64,000 nt of DNA from Mantis religiosa. Lineage: Eukaryota; Arthropoda; Insecta; Mantodea; Mantidae. This document shows, in pieces, positions 1-12,092 of this stretch. The notes below the pieces were generated by a model. The model saw nothing but the letters and a program-made list of their open reading frames with translations, ran no database searches and was not told the origin of the DNA. The stretch is taken from NCBI GenBank assembly GCA_030765055.1, contig CM060954.1, forward strand, positions 108,066,554 to 108,130,553, read 5' to 3'. The translations under genes were made by a program, and so were the position numbers. The number at the start of each line of letters is the position of its first letter. Within the stretch, counting starts at the first letter, position 1.

Positions 1-355
1 TTCATAATAAGGTTAATGAAGTAAGTTTTGTAATTTCATTGAGACAAAATGTTACAGATGTGATCAATATTATTCAGCACCTACGGCCAGAATGGCATGT
101 ATCATCGGAAACCATTTGTTTTGACGATAGAAATAACATAAACATGTATATTTCAAAATCATAAACACCTATATTTTGATATCAAAACACAAGACACCAA
201 ACCAGTGACATATCGGAAGTAGAAAGAAAATGTTTTCATATGGAAGGAACTTATCAAAATTGGTATCGGGTATAGATGTCTTCTGGACTCGTGACCTCCG
301 CGGGATGAGGTGTGAAGGAGAGGGGAAGCGTTGTCTGGTTACGCAACGAGTGAGC
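1..355. other. No gene seen; left flank of P-like element
   Basis: I see no recognisable coding or repeat signal here. The short open frames are random and one of them runs across the inverted repeat of the neighbouring element. The last bases adjoin the AATACAC direct repeat at 356-362. Confidence 0.6.
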
Positions 356-362
356 AATACAC

Positions 363-395
363 CAACACCAACTCCAATACTCAGACCTTAATACA
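363..395 (+). repeat. 5' terminal inverted repeat of P-like element
   Basis: This 33-bp arm is identical to the reverse complement of 2271-2303. The direct repeat AATACAC lies immediately outside it. Confidence 0.92.
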
Positions 396-589
396 AGTAT
401 CGATTGTAGCAAAAATGGCGCCGCTCGTGGCCCAACATGTGAGTGAAGCATGTGTTTGTTTACTTTGATCGTGTGTTTGCAGAATTAATGTAATTCACAT
501 TAAAGTGGCAACTAGTGACCAACGAGTTAGCTTATAGTGAGTTTTTAACATAATATCAAGTTATAAAGTTTATGTAAATATATAGTAGT

Positions 590-1840
590 GTGAAATATTG
601 TCGAAAGGGTCGTTCTTATTCTGTTCCCGACTGCAAATCTAATTATGGTAGTGAACTTCATACGACAATATTCAAATTTGCTAAAGAAAAATCTTTATGG
701 GATCAGTGGTTCAGGAACATACATCGTAAAAATTTTGAAGTAAATGACAAAACTGTAGTTTGTGTTCATTATTTTGAACAGACTTTGTGGTTAAGGAAGA
801 CATTTTTCCAGCAAATGATGATGAACCAATTCGTGTCCCTCAAAAAGTAACAAAATTAGCTGATTATGCCTAACCTACGATTTTTAAGAATCAGACATCC
901 TATCACACAGTAAAGCTCAAGTAGAAAAGACGAAATCCTGAAGAACATATGCAAGACATTTTGCAGAGAGTGAAGAGAATGTTAATGATTGGTGTGCACA
1001 AGATGTTATTGACAGTTTTGAGTCCTTAAAAATCGAAGTGGTGAGGAAAGATTTTAACACATTCATAGTCATTATTAAAGATGATTAGTTATGTTCTTTT
1101 CAATAACATTCAAAATCCCACCTTCACTGATGTTCCTACTCTTAATGTGAGTTTCAAAATACTTCATAACCTAAAAGTGAGTGTGTTTTGCAATATTATG
1201 AACTTACCAGTGAAAAAATTTTAGATGGTTCTTGCAATGTGAGGGAACTGCCACCCTCAAATTTGACAGATGGAGTAAACTGGATAATCTGGTGAGTTCT
1301 CTTAAATATTATAGTATAAGCAGTAGGTATGTCCTTACCAGAAAAGGTAACTATGTAAACAATATAAAAGAAACTTTATTACTTGCTGCAGATGATGATA
1401 CAGTCCAGTAACATAAAGTTTGCTTTGGAACAGCTGGAGCTAGCCTGTGCTAGTTGGATTAAATGTTCTCCAGATGTTTTGATATGGGCTATAAACATTT
1501 CATATGCATATCCAGAACTATACAATAAGAAAAACTAATGTATTGACATTACCACATCCTGTGTATCTAAGGCAATTTTTAACAAAGATGTACAAGCACC
1601 CCTGGCTTAGAACACTCACACAAAAAAGAAAATAATATAAATGAGCCTTTACTTGTCAAAGTGAAGAAGTGTGTGAAAGTGCTGGCAAACATATTTATGA
1701 ACAATTACACAAAATGTTAAATGAAAAAAAAAAATGTATCAGAACACTTATCCAAGAAAGTGCAAAATAGAGAAACCAGAAGAAAAGCCAGTGATGAACT
1801 TCGTGAGGAAGGAGCTCAAACTTAGCAGCCAGTAAATATT
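590..1840 (+). pseudogene. THAP-domain P-like transposase, decayed
   Basis: A THAP DNA-binding domain is readable from about 617 to 790: PDCKSNY, the Trp in WDQWF, RKNF and VVCVHYF. THAP is a C2CH zinc finger, but two ligands look lost: a Tyr codon (617-619) sits where the first Cys is expected, and the final His position reads Tyr, each one base from the expected codon. The frame starts with GTG rather than ATG. Past 850 the reading is broken by frame changes and stops, but family-like stretches remain, for example FALEQLELA near 1420 and LPHPVYLRQF near 1553. These resemble the region before the RNase H-like core of P/THAP9-type transposases. The catalytic part is not recognisable. The gene is non-functional, while its element's ends are perfect. 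Confidence 0.75.
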
Positions 1841-2270
1841 TCAGGTTAGCTTTTTCGTTTTCTTTTTCTTTCTTTTTTTCTTTTCTTGTGCATGTGTTCT
1901 TGATTATACCATTTCTGTTGTGTTCAAGAAAAACTTAACTTTTGTTTCATTTAATCATGTTTTCCTCTATGTTTTTACTGTGCAAAGTGTTAATGCTTAT
2001 GAGTTGTCATGCCTTAAAAGTTAAATTTTGGTTGGAAGTATAAGGTAGGAAATAGCAGTGGAACGTGTTACTATATGTGATAAACGATTAGGATTTGTCA
2101 TGGTGCTTTTTATTTATGTTATTACACGTTTTGGTTGAAAGTATAAAGTGATAAATGCTTAAGAGTTATCTTACTGCTTCTTAATATGGAATATATTATG
2201 TCCATTGTATATAGTTTCAAATTTGGCGTAACCAGAGTCGCTGGGCTTCTATGGGCGCCATCTTGGAATC

Positions 2271-2303
2271 TGTATTAAGGTCTGAGTATTGGAGTTGGTG
2301 TTG
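2271..2303 (-). repeat. 3' terminal inverted repeat of P-like element
   Basis: This 33-bp arm is the exact inverted match of 363-395. AATACAC follows at 2304-2310. Confidence 0.92.
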
Positions 2304-2310
2304 AATACAC

Positions 2311-3414
2311 TAAACATTCAGCAATGACCTGCAGAAAGTCACGTAGCCTACTTGCGTAGCAAGATGCAGAACTAGTGCAGTGCTGTAAGATTTACTAATC
2401 TTCTCACCATTTCTGAAGATCTTAAATTTAAGGTTGTGTATTCTGAAGGGCGTGAAATTATAAGTAACGTTATAGACAATTGTGATGAAGGAGCTTTGAA
2501 AAAATAATATTCATATACAGTCTCACAAGCTACACAATGGGCTGCCGCTTGTGCAGTAAGTGGGCTGCATGTTTTCTTCCCAGCGTTTCTATCTGTGCGC
2601 GACTCGTATATCATTACGTCACCTTGTCTATACGTGTGTATGTCTGTAGTGAACGCATTACTTTCAGAGTTCATAAGGCCACAATATAACTTTACTTCAA
2701 GGAACATACGTTCGTCATTGGATGTGGAGTTTGCTGTTGACTAGTTGCAATAAAGTGTCAAGTTACGCTGGCTTACTTGTCAGGATGCATGTACTGGTGG
2801 TCAAGGCACAAGGCACATAGCAATGAAACAATTTAGAGTTGCTAAAAGATTGAGTCCCATCTAGGAAGTCACTCGCCAGTTACAATAAAGGAATTATTTA
2901 AGCCAAAGGAACCTCATGCAAGGAGTACTGCTAGAGAATGGAAAACATTCATGAAGTCACTTTCAAGACGGGGAAAAATGTTAAGTACAATTAAGAAGTA
3001 TAACTGTAGTTATACACAGTCCAGTACTGAAATGGTTATGCAACTAGCAAGCGCTTATTTTCTGGATACCAAGGTAGATAACGATCGATTAACTGGTCAG
3101 AGGCAACGAAATATAGATAATTTGTTATAGGACAAAAGGAATTGAATCACAACGGAGGCATAGCCTTAGATAAGATAGGCCATCAATTTGTTTGGTCCGT
3201 ACAAGGCAGCCGTACCGATTAAATGATTCCAGCATTTCTATAAGAGGATATTGATTTTATTCGGTTCCAAATTTGTAGCACTTATAGGGTTTCTGTAGCC
3301 TAAGCATAAATAAAAATGGCTTGGAGGCAAATCAAAGAGATATTTTATATCTAAATCAGGATATCCCAGAAATATCGTTCAAACATTTTCTACGTAACAT
3401 AACCCATGGCGTAA
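2311..3414. other. No recognised gene; one uninterrupted stretch of 85 codons
   Basis: From 2876 to the stop at 3128-3130 the plus strand stays open for 85 codons without a good ATG start. It encodes a basic, Lys/Ser-rich stretch (contains FMKSLSRRGKM). I do not recognise it; it could be a remnant exon or transposon piece. Nothing else is supported in this interval. Confidence 0.35.
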
Positions 3415-3721
3415 TAGTCTAAAGTGGCCTGAGCCTGCCAATCCGACTGTTGACTTCATGCTCACACACGCAAAGCAGAAGTAGACGATCATCCAGCCAA
3501 TACGAGGAGATGTGGTCAGTGTCTCGGCACGTCCAGCCGGAAAGTTGGCTTTCTAGACCAGGGTTCACTACTTATCGTAGCTCCTCAATTTCCTGACGAT
3601 GCTGAGTGGGCACCAGTCCTATACCCGGGACTTAAAATCCACACTCCCCCAAGAATGGGATAGATCCTGGGAGTAGAGAACCAAAGTACAGCGCTCTAGC
3701 TCACTACGCCACGGCGCAGGA
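3415..3721 (-). repeat. tRNA-headed SINE-like repeat, minus strand
   Basis: Read on the minus strand, the right end has a tRNA-like head with an A-box-like TGGCGTAGTGAGC and a degenerate B-box (GGATCTATCCC), followed by a GC-richer body. Poly(A) and target duplication are not evident. The assignment rests on the head alone. Confidence 0.5.
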
Positions 3722-4095
3722 CACAAAAACATCTGTAGTTTTGCTAAACACTTTTGAGAAATTAGATATTAGGTATGTCAAGGAACGTGTTTTCCTTGCA
3801 CAGGTATCAGTGGTTCTATCAATCGGCGAAATCGACATAAACTACAATTCAAGTGTTCTCCACCATTAATGAGGCGCCAGGTACTAAAGAGATGAGAATT
3901 GGTGCCTTTATTGATATTAAAGGTATAGTTATATAAAATATCATTGTATAAAATGTAATAATTGTTTAAAATTATTTGGAATATATGTAAAAGAATTGTA
4001 AGAAATAATTTCCACATCCAGGGCTCATGTTGATAAGAAAGTGTGCAGGTGTAATATTCGTGACTTTCTTTCGTGGTTTTCTCCACGAAAAATTC

Positions 4096-4615
4096 GGGAG
4101 GTCCGGGTTTGATTCCCATGTCCGACCTACCTGACCTATGATTTTTTTCGTTCTTTTAGGGGTTGCCAGGAGAATGCTAGGTAGATAAATTACATTCCCA
4201 GAATTCCCTGTCCCTTGATTTCACCTCCGTTATTATTTTTAATCAACTCTCATCTGGTGATCGCTTTCAGTGTAGAAGTGTCGGCGGCAGTCTTGGCGTT
4301 ACAATGCAGGATGATATGGTATTGGTAAAACTTCTTCCTCCGGCAGGGCGGTCTCCGGTTTCCGAATCCGGTCTGGTGGAGCCGTTTCCGGACCACTATA
4401 GAGTGGGAAGCCGGTTATTCTGACTTGCCGGGAGTTTCCAATTGGTAAAGTGTGGGAACCGGCACTGTGCATTGTCGTGGCTCCATGGGACGGCCACTCT
4501 TGTCTCCTTTCGCCTCATTCTTCTTCCTAGGGGTGTCCCACTTGGGGGTATAGGTACAAGTTTGGGCCTCCTTACCAAATCCCCTCCGTAGCGTAATCCA
4601 GTTCAGTCCAGTTCA
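4096..4615 (+). repeat. Long SINE copy A (relative of 33110-33695), 5' end degraded
   Basis: This stretch aligns along nearly its whole length with the element at 33110-33695: the B-box region GGTTTGATTCCC, the CTCTCATCTGGTG block, GAAGTGTCGGCGG, the CTTCTTCCTCCGG block, TGTCGTGGCTCC, and an end in CCCCTCCGTA. The tRNA A-box half is replaced or diverged. No poly(A) tail is present, as in the other copy. Confidence 0.75.
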
Positions 4616-5969
4616 ACTTCAGATTATATTATGGATAAAATTATTAATTATACTTCTCCTGATGTCCATTTTGTAGTGATCACAGTATGTGAAAAACTCA
4701 ATCCATGTGAGTCTGTTGGTGTGAGTGAGATGATTCCGTAGTTACGAACGAGACTAGAATAAAAGACATCTCGCGGTGAATGTCCGCCAGGTAAATGTCT
4801 GGTGACCGCCACTCTGGCTATAGGATTTTCATGGTTTTCTCTGGGCGGAAGGTAAGTGCTGGTGAATGTCTTCCACTATATAATTTTTCAATTTCATTCG
4901 ATTTCTTCTCCCTCTCTCAGTCACAGATAGACTCCAGCACTGTAAGTGGATCAACGGTTGGAGATGCCTCAGAGGCTTGCGGTTTGGAACTTCTCTGCTC
5001 CGTCGTGTAGCTGTACCAAAGCTACAATCTGGGTCGAGTTCCCGCCGGAGGGAGCATGTGAGTGACCTCTGGTGGCTTGGGCGTGTCGCCATAGAGCGTC
5101 CCCGCCCCTCAGCTAGATGTTCAATGCGTAGCGCTGAACAGGACCTAGGACCTAGTTCTAGGACCTAGATGCTGGTCTCTCTATTGCCTACGTTGACCGG
5201 TGCTGCAGCCAGTACATGTCCTGCGGTTCTTTCATTATATCGTTATGCTCGAAACATCCCTTGGGGTCGATGTGTTCACTCCGTTACCTAATCTTTCCTA
5301 TCTAACTATACATGTATTACAGAACGGAAACGTCAGTGTTATTGATTTTCATTACCACCGCGCTGTTGTGTTGTCCTTTCTTTTTAAAGCTATTCTACTA
5401 ATTATGTTTACACACTACGAGAAATTACATGTATTCGTGTGTTAAAAATTGTTCGCGGCACTCCAATTAAGGGATGCTCAATACACACCCTTTTCATCAC
5501 TATAGATAATTTAAAGTGGAAACACACTGTAACACTTTGACATTTAATCAGTGTTAGTGAGATACTTATTTCAGATTACATTTAAGTCAATCGATAAAGA
5601 GAATGGGAGGTTATTGTTACACTGCTGCTAATTTATGGCGCAGGATAAAACGTTTATCTTTGTTTCGACTTTCGACAGTGTGTTTACTTTAAGGAGAGTT
5701 AAGAGCTTTTATTCCTTTTGTATACTTGATTAACTAACTCGAAATATTCATATACAATAAGATGAGTAACGAAATATTTGAAGCTTATGTAGCTAATGGA
5801 TTAGGCAAAGAGAAGGCGGAAGAAGAGAGAAAAAGAAAGAAAAGATGGACATGATGTTCTCAAGATATGCTTGGCTGTTATTAGATATTTGTGCGGCATA
5901 CTGTATATCTCTGGTTATGCTAGAAACTGCAACTTCTATTTTCCTAGGCGTTTTGTGTCTATTTGTTCC
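4616..5969. other. No gene recognised
   Basis: Short open frames here (for example 4795-5010 and 5200-5445) show no domain, compositional bias or conserved motif. I treat them as chance. The interval ends where a LINE reverse transcriptase becomes readable. Confidence 0.5.
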
Positions 5970-6925
5970 ATTGTTGATATATAGGTCTGTTCCTTGACAC
6001 AGAGAAAGCCTTTCATAAAATGTGGCATAATGGGTTACTACTGAAGATCATAAATTATCTCTCTGATACATATTTCAGAATAATAGCATTATATCTGCAT
6101 AACCGATCTTTTTCATTAAAATATCAAAGTGCACAATATAGATCACAACCGATCCTCTCTGGTGTTTCACAAGAAAGTATTCTAGGCCCACTTCTTTATA
6201 CAATGTATACCTCAGACTTTCCTCAACACACTCAACTAACCATTGCACATTTTGCTGATGATGTTGCAATCTTAAGTAAAGGCAGTTTTGAATCAGCAGC
6301 TGAGAAACTAAGTAACTTCTGCACTGAAATCACAAAATGGTGTTCTAACTGGAGAGTGGTGATGAATCCATAGAAATAGGAAATAGTATATTTTATATAT
6401 AAAAAGCTGATAACATATTATCCCATAGTTCTTGGAACAGTCACTATACCCGCCGGTCAGTCAGTTTGTTACCTCGGCCTCATATTGGACAGTAAACTAA
6501 CTTGGTATTTCCACATCAAATATCTTCTCTCAGGTCTAAGACACCGAATCCAACAAATCAAACATATAATACAGTCAAAATCCTCTATTGCAATGCCATA
6601 TAAATGCATTCTATACAACTCATTTATCAAACCTATTTAGCAATATGGTTGTGATGCTGCAGCGTCACTAGTAAAAAGAATCCAAGTAATCCAGGACGGA
6701 TACCTAAGATTGATCACAGGTGCCCCATGGTATGTTAGCAACACCCCACTTCACAGGGACCTGAACATACCAGAAGTGATGGATGTCATCAGGACAAACT
6801 ACACCAGACTACAAACTCTTGCAAACCAGCGAAATCCACTGCTACAAGACTTTTTCCTACATCCTCCTCCACAACCGCAAAATAGAACACTAAAAAGAAA
6901 ACGATACAACGACCTGCTCATTTAA
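5970..6925 (+). pseudogene. Jockey-like ORF2 reverse transcriptase fragment
   Basis: A reverse transcriptase fragment of the Jockey type. Reading along the plus strand: a D-x-EKAF-like block at about 5990, WHNGLL at about 6023, a GVSQESILGPLLY block (family form GxPQGxxLGP) near 6168, and the catalytic FADD box near 6253. A stop follows MNP at about 6372. The distal part continues, with frame changes, into a PWYVSN block near 6725 that is typical of Jockey C-termini. The frame then closes at 6925. The palm Asp pair is present, but the PQG Pro is Ser and the frame is broken, so it is inactive. Confidence 0.8.
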
Positions 6926-6991
6926 TATCACGTGTATTCTATGTATGATAGTGCTTTTTGCGTGATTATAATGTGACATTGTTGTTAATAT

Positions 6992-7425
6992 TGTGACTTT
7001 GTGGGTTCGTGAAATTAAAAGCCCAAGTTGCACAAATTGTGGCGTCCTTTATTTCCGCCGAGTTAGTCTCGGTACACTTGCAATTAACAGCAGAGTTACG
7101 TACCACACGCAATTACGTAGCACACACAATTACAATCTACCAGTTTGCAGGTCCACACTACTTGGCACGAAACATCACAGTACTCCAAGGTGGCAGGAGT
7201 AGGGGGTCCAGTAATTTCTGGTTGCTTCTCCCCACGCTGTCCGTCCTCGGCACGTGATTAGCGCTGTGCATTGGCGTAGGTGTGGTTCCTACGCCATCCA
7301 TCTCTCTCACTCCCACACCAAGAGCCATTTCATCACAAGGGTAGGCGTGGGCTTAATGCCATATATCCCTCTGTATTTGCCAGTCCTTCCTGCCAGCTGA
7401 TCGCATGTTCGACGATTGGGTAACA
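6992..7425 (-). mobile_element. Solo LTR, Gypsy ATAT family (434 bp)
   Basis: On the minus strand it begins TGTTACCCAATCGTCG and ends CACAAAGTCACA, the same 3' terminus as the LTRs at 22926, 30184, 43763 and 57932. It contains the shared AAATAAAGGACG-like polyadenylation region. Both sides carry ATAT (6988-6991 and 7426-7429). It lies in the 3' UTR of a LINE. Confidence 0.85.
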
Positions 7426-7570
7426 ATATTTAAATGTAACTGATGTAGGACTGTCATTGAACAGCACCCTAATACATGCTTCAAGTGATGTAACATAACT
7501 CTTGCTCGCAACTATAAGTACCATTATGTCTTTGGATACAATAAACGTTATCGACAATTAAAAAAAATAT

Positions 7571-8116
7571 TCAACACACTATTCTTACAATAAGTTATGC
7601 TTCTTTTAATTTTGAGGGAGGAAACATTTGTTGAAATGGTTTCTTTATATATTTATGTGTATATAAAATAGGATTAAGGAAATGCAATAGGCTTAAGCGA
7701 TAAATCAGCGTTTGTAGAGCCGGTAGCTACGTAATGCTACGTAGTGCTTACGAAACACGTGCTTTTTCACGAGCAATATAGAATAGGACGTTGCGACCCA
7801 CGGCAGATCAAGGGCGTCTCTTTTTAGTTAAAGGAACTTCAAAATACATAGTTCCACTGCAGTATATTAAGTTAGAGGATTTCATGTAGTTCATGAAACG
7901 AACATATCTGCTGTAAAGTATGAAAATGTCGTTAAAGCATACAATTTGTGTCAAATAAATTTGTTTATCGGGATAACCACTATTTGTTGACTTTATCTGC
8001 CTAATACGGTTTAGCTGTTATGCAAGTCATTGGGTATGAAGAGGTCTTCAGAAGTTACTTCCAGAAAATTCAAGATAGGCAATTAATTTATCATAAACGT
8101 AACTTCAAATATTATA
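7571..8116. other. No gene recognised
   Basis: AT-rich sequence without recognisable coding content. A TA dinucleotide at 8115-8116 precedes the mariner end. Confidence 0.5.
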
Positions 8117-9413
8117 CGAAGGCTGACCAACAAAGGCTGATACTAATTTTTTCCTGTAGCTTCCGTGATAGTTTCGTATCTGTTGCATAAATATTTGAAA
8201 AGAGCGGGTTTTTATGTATAATGTCGCTAGGCGGCAGCACTCTCGTATTGGTAGGTTGGCAGTAATGCTCTATTTTGTAGAATCTACGCGCATTTCACAT
8301 ACCAGACAGTGGAGGTGACGCGAGAGGAGCAGTACAGCACAATCAAATTCTGTTTTCGTTTAAACCATACAGCCACCGAAACTTATGAAAAGCTGAAGCA
8401 AGCGTACAGTGAAGATGCACTACCTCGTGAAGCAGTGTTTAGGTGTTTCAAGGACTTCAAAGAAGGCCGATTTGTCAGTATTAAGCAAAGTGGGCCTGGT
8501 GTTTCGTCTTCTGCTGTGACTGAAGTCAACATCAACACAGCTGCTGTGATTGTCCGAGAGGATCGGCGTATAGCATTATGTAACCTCAGTGAAGTATTGA
8601 GAATTTCATATGGCAGTGTGTATACACCTATGCTCGACCATCTCCATATGACCCGAGTTTGTGCTCGTTGGGTGTCACGTCTGTTGACTCCCGAACAAAA
8701 GGCTGCGCGAATGGAGAGAAGCCGTGAGGTGCTGCGTCTCTTTGCTGATGTAGGGGATGCGCTTTTTAAATCGACTATCACCGGTGATGAGTCATGGCTG
8801 TATCATTATGACCCTGAAGGAAAACAAGCCAGCGTAGTGTGGAAATCCCCAGATTCTCCAACATCAAAAAAGCCAAAAGTTGTTTTATCTGAAGGGAAAG
8901 TGATGGTGATCACATTTTTTGTACTGTAATGGAATGATTTAGTAGCATGCAGTTTCCCCTCACACTACTGTTACAGCAGCATACTACACGTCAATACTGG
9001 CTACACTGAGGAAGCATATTTCAAAGAAACGACTAGAGCTTTCTTGGACTGGGTGGCAACTTCATCATGACAATGCACGGCCTCAGGTCGCAAATCAAGT
9101 CATGCAGTTTCTGGCTCGTTTCAACATTACCTGTGTACAACATCCACCTTATAGCCCCGATCTTGCACCTTGTGACTTTTGTTTATTCCCATCATTAAAG
9201 GCAAAGCTTAGGGGTATTCGATTTGAGAACTCTGAAGCAGTGCTCAAGAAAAGTGAGGCGATTTTCAAGGAGCTGGCAAAGAATGATCTGCAGCACGTGT
9301 TTAAGGACTGGCAGAGATGCTATAAAAAGTGCATTGAGGTAGGAAGGGGCTACTTTGAAAAAGATCATGTAAACATTGAATTGCAGCCCTCGTACTTTAA
9401 TAAAAGTCGTTAG
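8117..9413 (+). mobile_element. Mariner element, 3' end not found
   Basis: It starts after TA with CGAAGGCTGACCAACAAAGG, similar to the terminal repeat of the mariner at 35544 (CGACGCCCGTTCAATAAAG). It then carries an almost full-length transposase pseudogene. No matching inverted terminal repeat is found downstream, so the 3' end was lost or has diverged beyond recognition. Confidence 0.8.
8309..9413 (+). pseudogene. Mariner transposase pseudogene
   Basis: Mariner DD34D transposase. The first codon is GTG where the related copy at 35736 has ATG. The N-terminal helix-turn-helix part is intact to residue 206. Catalytic Asp 1 is in TGDESW, Asp 2 in HHDNARP, and Asp 3 in SPDLAPCDF, so all three survive. 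A frame change near 8917-8930 with in-frame stops just after splits the coding sequence; the downstream half runs on from about 8960 to 9413. Start loss, frameshift and missing 3' end make it dead. It is close to the element at 35544-37160. Confidence 0.88.
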
Positions 9414-10834
9414 ATAAGTTTTTGGGGAAATCAACATTTTTGAAAACTTTGCCACATAAACATATTCTGGCGAGGAGACACTTGAAATTTACATTATCTG
9501 AAGATATTGAAATTGAACACAAAGATTGGTATTTAACGAATTTGTTTTTTTTTAAAATTATATTTACACACATGAAAAACACAAACACACACATGTATAC
9601 ATTCTTACATGAACTTTTTCTAATGAAGAACTTTTTATTACACTTTTTGTGTAGAATGCAATGCTTGCCCTATTTTCTATATTATTAGAAACAGTAAAAT
9701 TCGGCACATTTTCTTTAAAATCGACAAAATATTATAATGCCAGCATACATAGCCTGTAACCTTGTTTGTTGTTTATGCAGTTAACAATTTCTGTTGTTAA
9801 TTTCGCTGCTAGAATTTTTTGAAGGGCGGGGGGGATGCTCTTCGGGGTCAGCATTTAAATTCTGTATGTATGTTGTGTATCTAAAAAGTAAGCAATATAA
9901 CATTTATTTTAAAATATTTACAAACAACTTGCTCTCTAGATCACAAAGAGAATCAAAGGCTACTGTTTGGCAACCCCTGGCTGGTACAGAACAATCCGAA
10001 CTATGGAATCCAATTTAAAGTGTGCACTTACTTCCGCAGGGAAGTTAAAATTAATTAAAATGGTAAAGCCTTTTTTATGAATCACAGTTGTAGAGGTGAA
10101 GCCAATTAAAGCCGGGCAACATATAGTGTTAAACACTGTATTGGTAGTTATATTACAAGCACAGCTTTTGTTTTTGAAGCCTTTATAACGTTCCATGCTG
10201 ACCAACGTAGCGCTTTCCGATGACCACTCTGTGATATACTATGTCCAGTATTTATGCGAGGTTCATGATGAAGTGCTGGTAATAAAATGAGCATTCGTCT
10301 AAAACTCAAACGCTGGAAAATGAAAATGGGAGAAAATTAGTTATTTGGCTATGAAAGGGAAGATAAGAGCAGAGTGATGAATTGGTGCAGCTCTCTGTTC
10401 ATTGTGGGAATGAAAAATCTGGAGGTCAGCTTGAATGCTAAGTATTCGAAGTGGTTTTTCCTCCTTAAACTTTTTGTTCACATTACGCTTTCTCTTACGA
10501 AAAACACAATGGTTTTATTACTCGAACTTAAGGGTTTCTTACACATTTTATTTCTATAGCATTTGCAGCTCCCTCACCTTATATTGAACCTTGAAATCTA
10601 ATGCTACGAACAGTCCGAGTCAAGAAGTCCCGTGCTTTGCCAAGGTAACAACTGAACATCGTTATCCATACAGTACGCGCAAGGTAAGTTGATCGCTGGA
10701 TTTACGGTGTGGTACGGGCAGAGGGGAAGAAGCGAGAGATAACGCACTTTTGTTTCCGCAGTGTGGTCAAACTTGATAAACACAGTTCAGCAAAATAGCG
10801 TATAAGATAAGCGAATATATCACAAGTAACGTTG
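9414..10834. other. No gene recognised
   Basis: AT-rich sequence. The 61-103 codon open frames show no recognisable domain. Confidence 0.5.
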
Positions 10835-10955
10835 CATCCTCTGAAAACATTTTAGTTTTTCCCACGCCAGCTCAATTGCATTAAGATCACAGTTATACGG
10901 AGGTAGACGAATAATAATGTGTCCCATTTCGAGAGCCATAACATCCACAAATGTT
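10835..10955 (-). pseudogene. DDE transposase fragment (catalytic Glu block)
   Basis: Minus-strand reading gives the block RLPPYNCDLNAIELAW, which matches the LPPYHCxxNPIExxW motif carrying the last catalytic acid of a widespread insect DDE transposase group. About 40 residues are readable before stops. The same family is represented by other regions of the protein at 22775-25700 and 29686-29994. No ends are visible. Confidence 0.7.
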
Positions 10956-11039
10956 CATATAGATATAAATCATTTTCGAATAAATGCTGATGCACATTAG
11001 CACTACACTCGTAACAATGATAAACTGGCAATTCGAGCG

Positions 11040-11210
11040 TACCAAACGAGCCTTTATGAAGGAACCTTTAACTACAAAGTGATAATGTTATATAATAACT
11101 TTTCAAATTCATTTAAACAAGCTGGATCATTAAAACACTTTAAGAATAAGCTTAAGAAATTTTTGCATGCACACTGTTTTAATACGGTTAATGAATTTTT
11201 AGAACTATAA
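11040..11210 (+). pseudogene. LINE ORF2 C-terminal remnant
   Basis: A short open stretch contains FKNKLKKFL and HCFNTVNEFL, then a stop. This resembles the very C-terminus of insect non-LTR ORF2 proteins (FK-x-LKxFL ... YSxxEFL). No reverse transcriptase precedes it. Too short to assign a clade. Confidence 0.5.
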
Positions 11211-11961
11211 CCATGTAAATGAGCACTGGGAGCATAGTATATTCACAAACCTGTAATATATTATGGCATTTCTTGTAGTAAATTATTCTATGCAAATACC
11301 TCATGGAACCATAGAAAAGCTGCTTTCTGTTTATATTGTATGTAATAATTTGACTTTAGGTATATACTGTATTTATACATTTTGACGTGACTCATAACAT
11401 GTATATGTTGCCAAGGACAAACTAAGATTCTAATTCTAACATACGATTGTTGTAAACTGGTTAGCTAATTAACCTCGAAATTGATCAAAACGAAATATGG
11501 TGGACATGATAAAGCTTAGCGTATTAGCCACTAGATGTCAGTGTGTAGCGCATTTCAAATTTCAAAGCTGTCATCTATGTTTACGGAGCTAAACAAAACT
11601 TACCGAATTAGCACTTGGAGCCCGATCGCTCTTCTTCTCGCGCGCATATAGTATTGTACTATATCGTGTAACCAGGTCAAACAATAATTTGAAATATGCA
11701 GAACCGAATAAAGTATGAGCGTAGCCTTTTCCTTTAGACGTTGATCAACTGGAAAGAAAAGAAGAACAATTGCGAAACCGTCATGGAAGAGTATGATTGT
11801 GTAAAATAAAGGACACTTGCCATCTTCTATAGCAACGCTAAGAGCTCAAGTTAAAGTGGAGTAGGTGCAAGAGGTATTGCATTCCACCAAAGAGTTTCGA
11901 TATCGATATTACACTGGAAATGCGTGCTTTGAGGTCTCCTAAAACATTTTTAGAAAAATAT

Positions 11962-11963
<2 letters not shown>

Positions 11964-12021
<58 letters not shown>
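11964..12021 (+). repeat. (GT)n microsatellite
   Basis: About 29 uninterrupted GT units. Confidence 0.97.
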
Positions 12022-12023
<2 letters not shown>

Positions 12024-12092
12024 ACTATGTAACTCTAAAGGAGAAATGATTAAAAGCCAAACTAGATATTTAAGTGCGTCATATTGCAAGGG

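Larger units (their letters stand above)
363..2303 (+). mobile_element. P-like (THAP) DNA transposon, 1941 bp, perfect 33-bp TIRs
   Basis: The element is bounded by a perfect 33-bp terminal inverted repeat at 363-395 and 2271-2303, beginning CAACACCAACTCC. A further subterminal match, ATGGCGCC, lies inside both ends. It is flanked by AATACAC at 356-362 and 2304-2310, a 7-bp target duplication; P superfamily elements normally give 8 bp, so one base may have drifted. The interior encodes a decayed THAP-type transposase in the same left-to-right direction. CA-starting TIRs, THAP domain and 7-8 bp TSD together point to the P superfamily. The interior is too short for a full-length P or THAP9-type transposase and has many stops, so this copy is non-autonomous. 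Confidence 0.85.
5970..7570 (+). mobile_element. Jockey-like LINE 3' part with nested solo LTR
   Basis: The C-terminal half of a non-LTR ORF2 (5970-6925) is followed by a 3' UTR that resumes after a solo LTR (6992-7425) and ends near an AATAAA-containing region and an A-rich tail around 7540-7568. The 5' half of the element is missing, as is usual for 5'-truncated LINEs. The LTR inserted after the LINE did. Confidence 0.7.
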
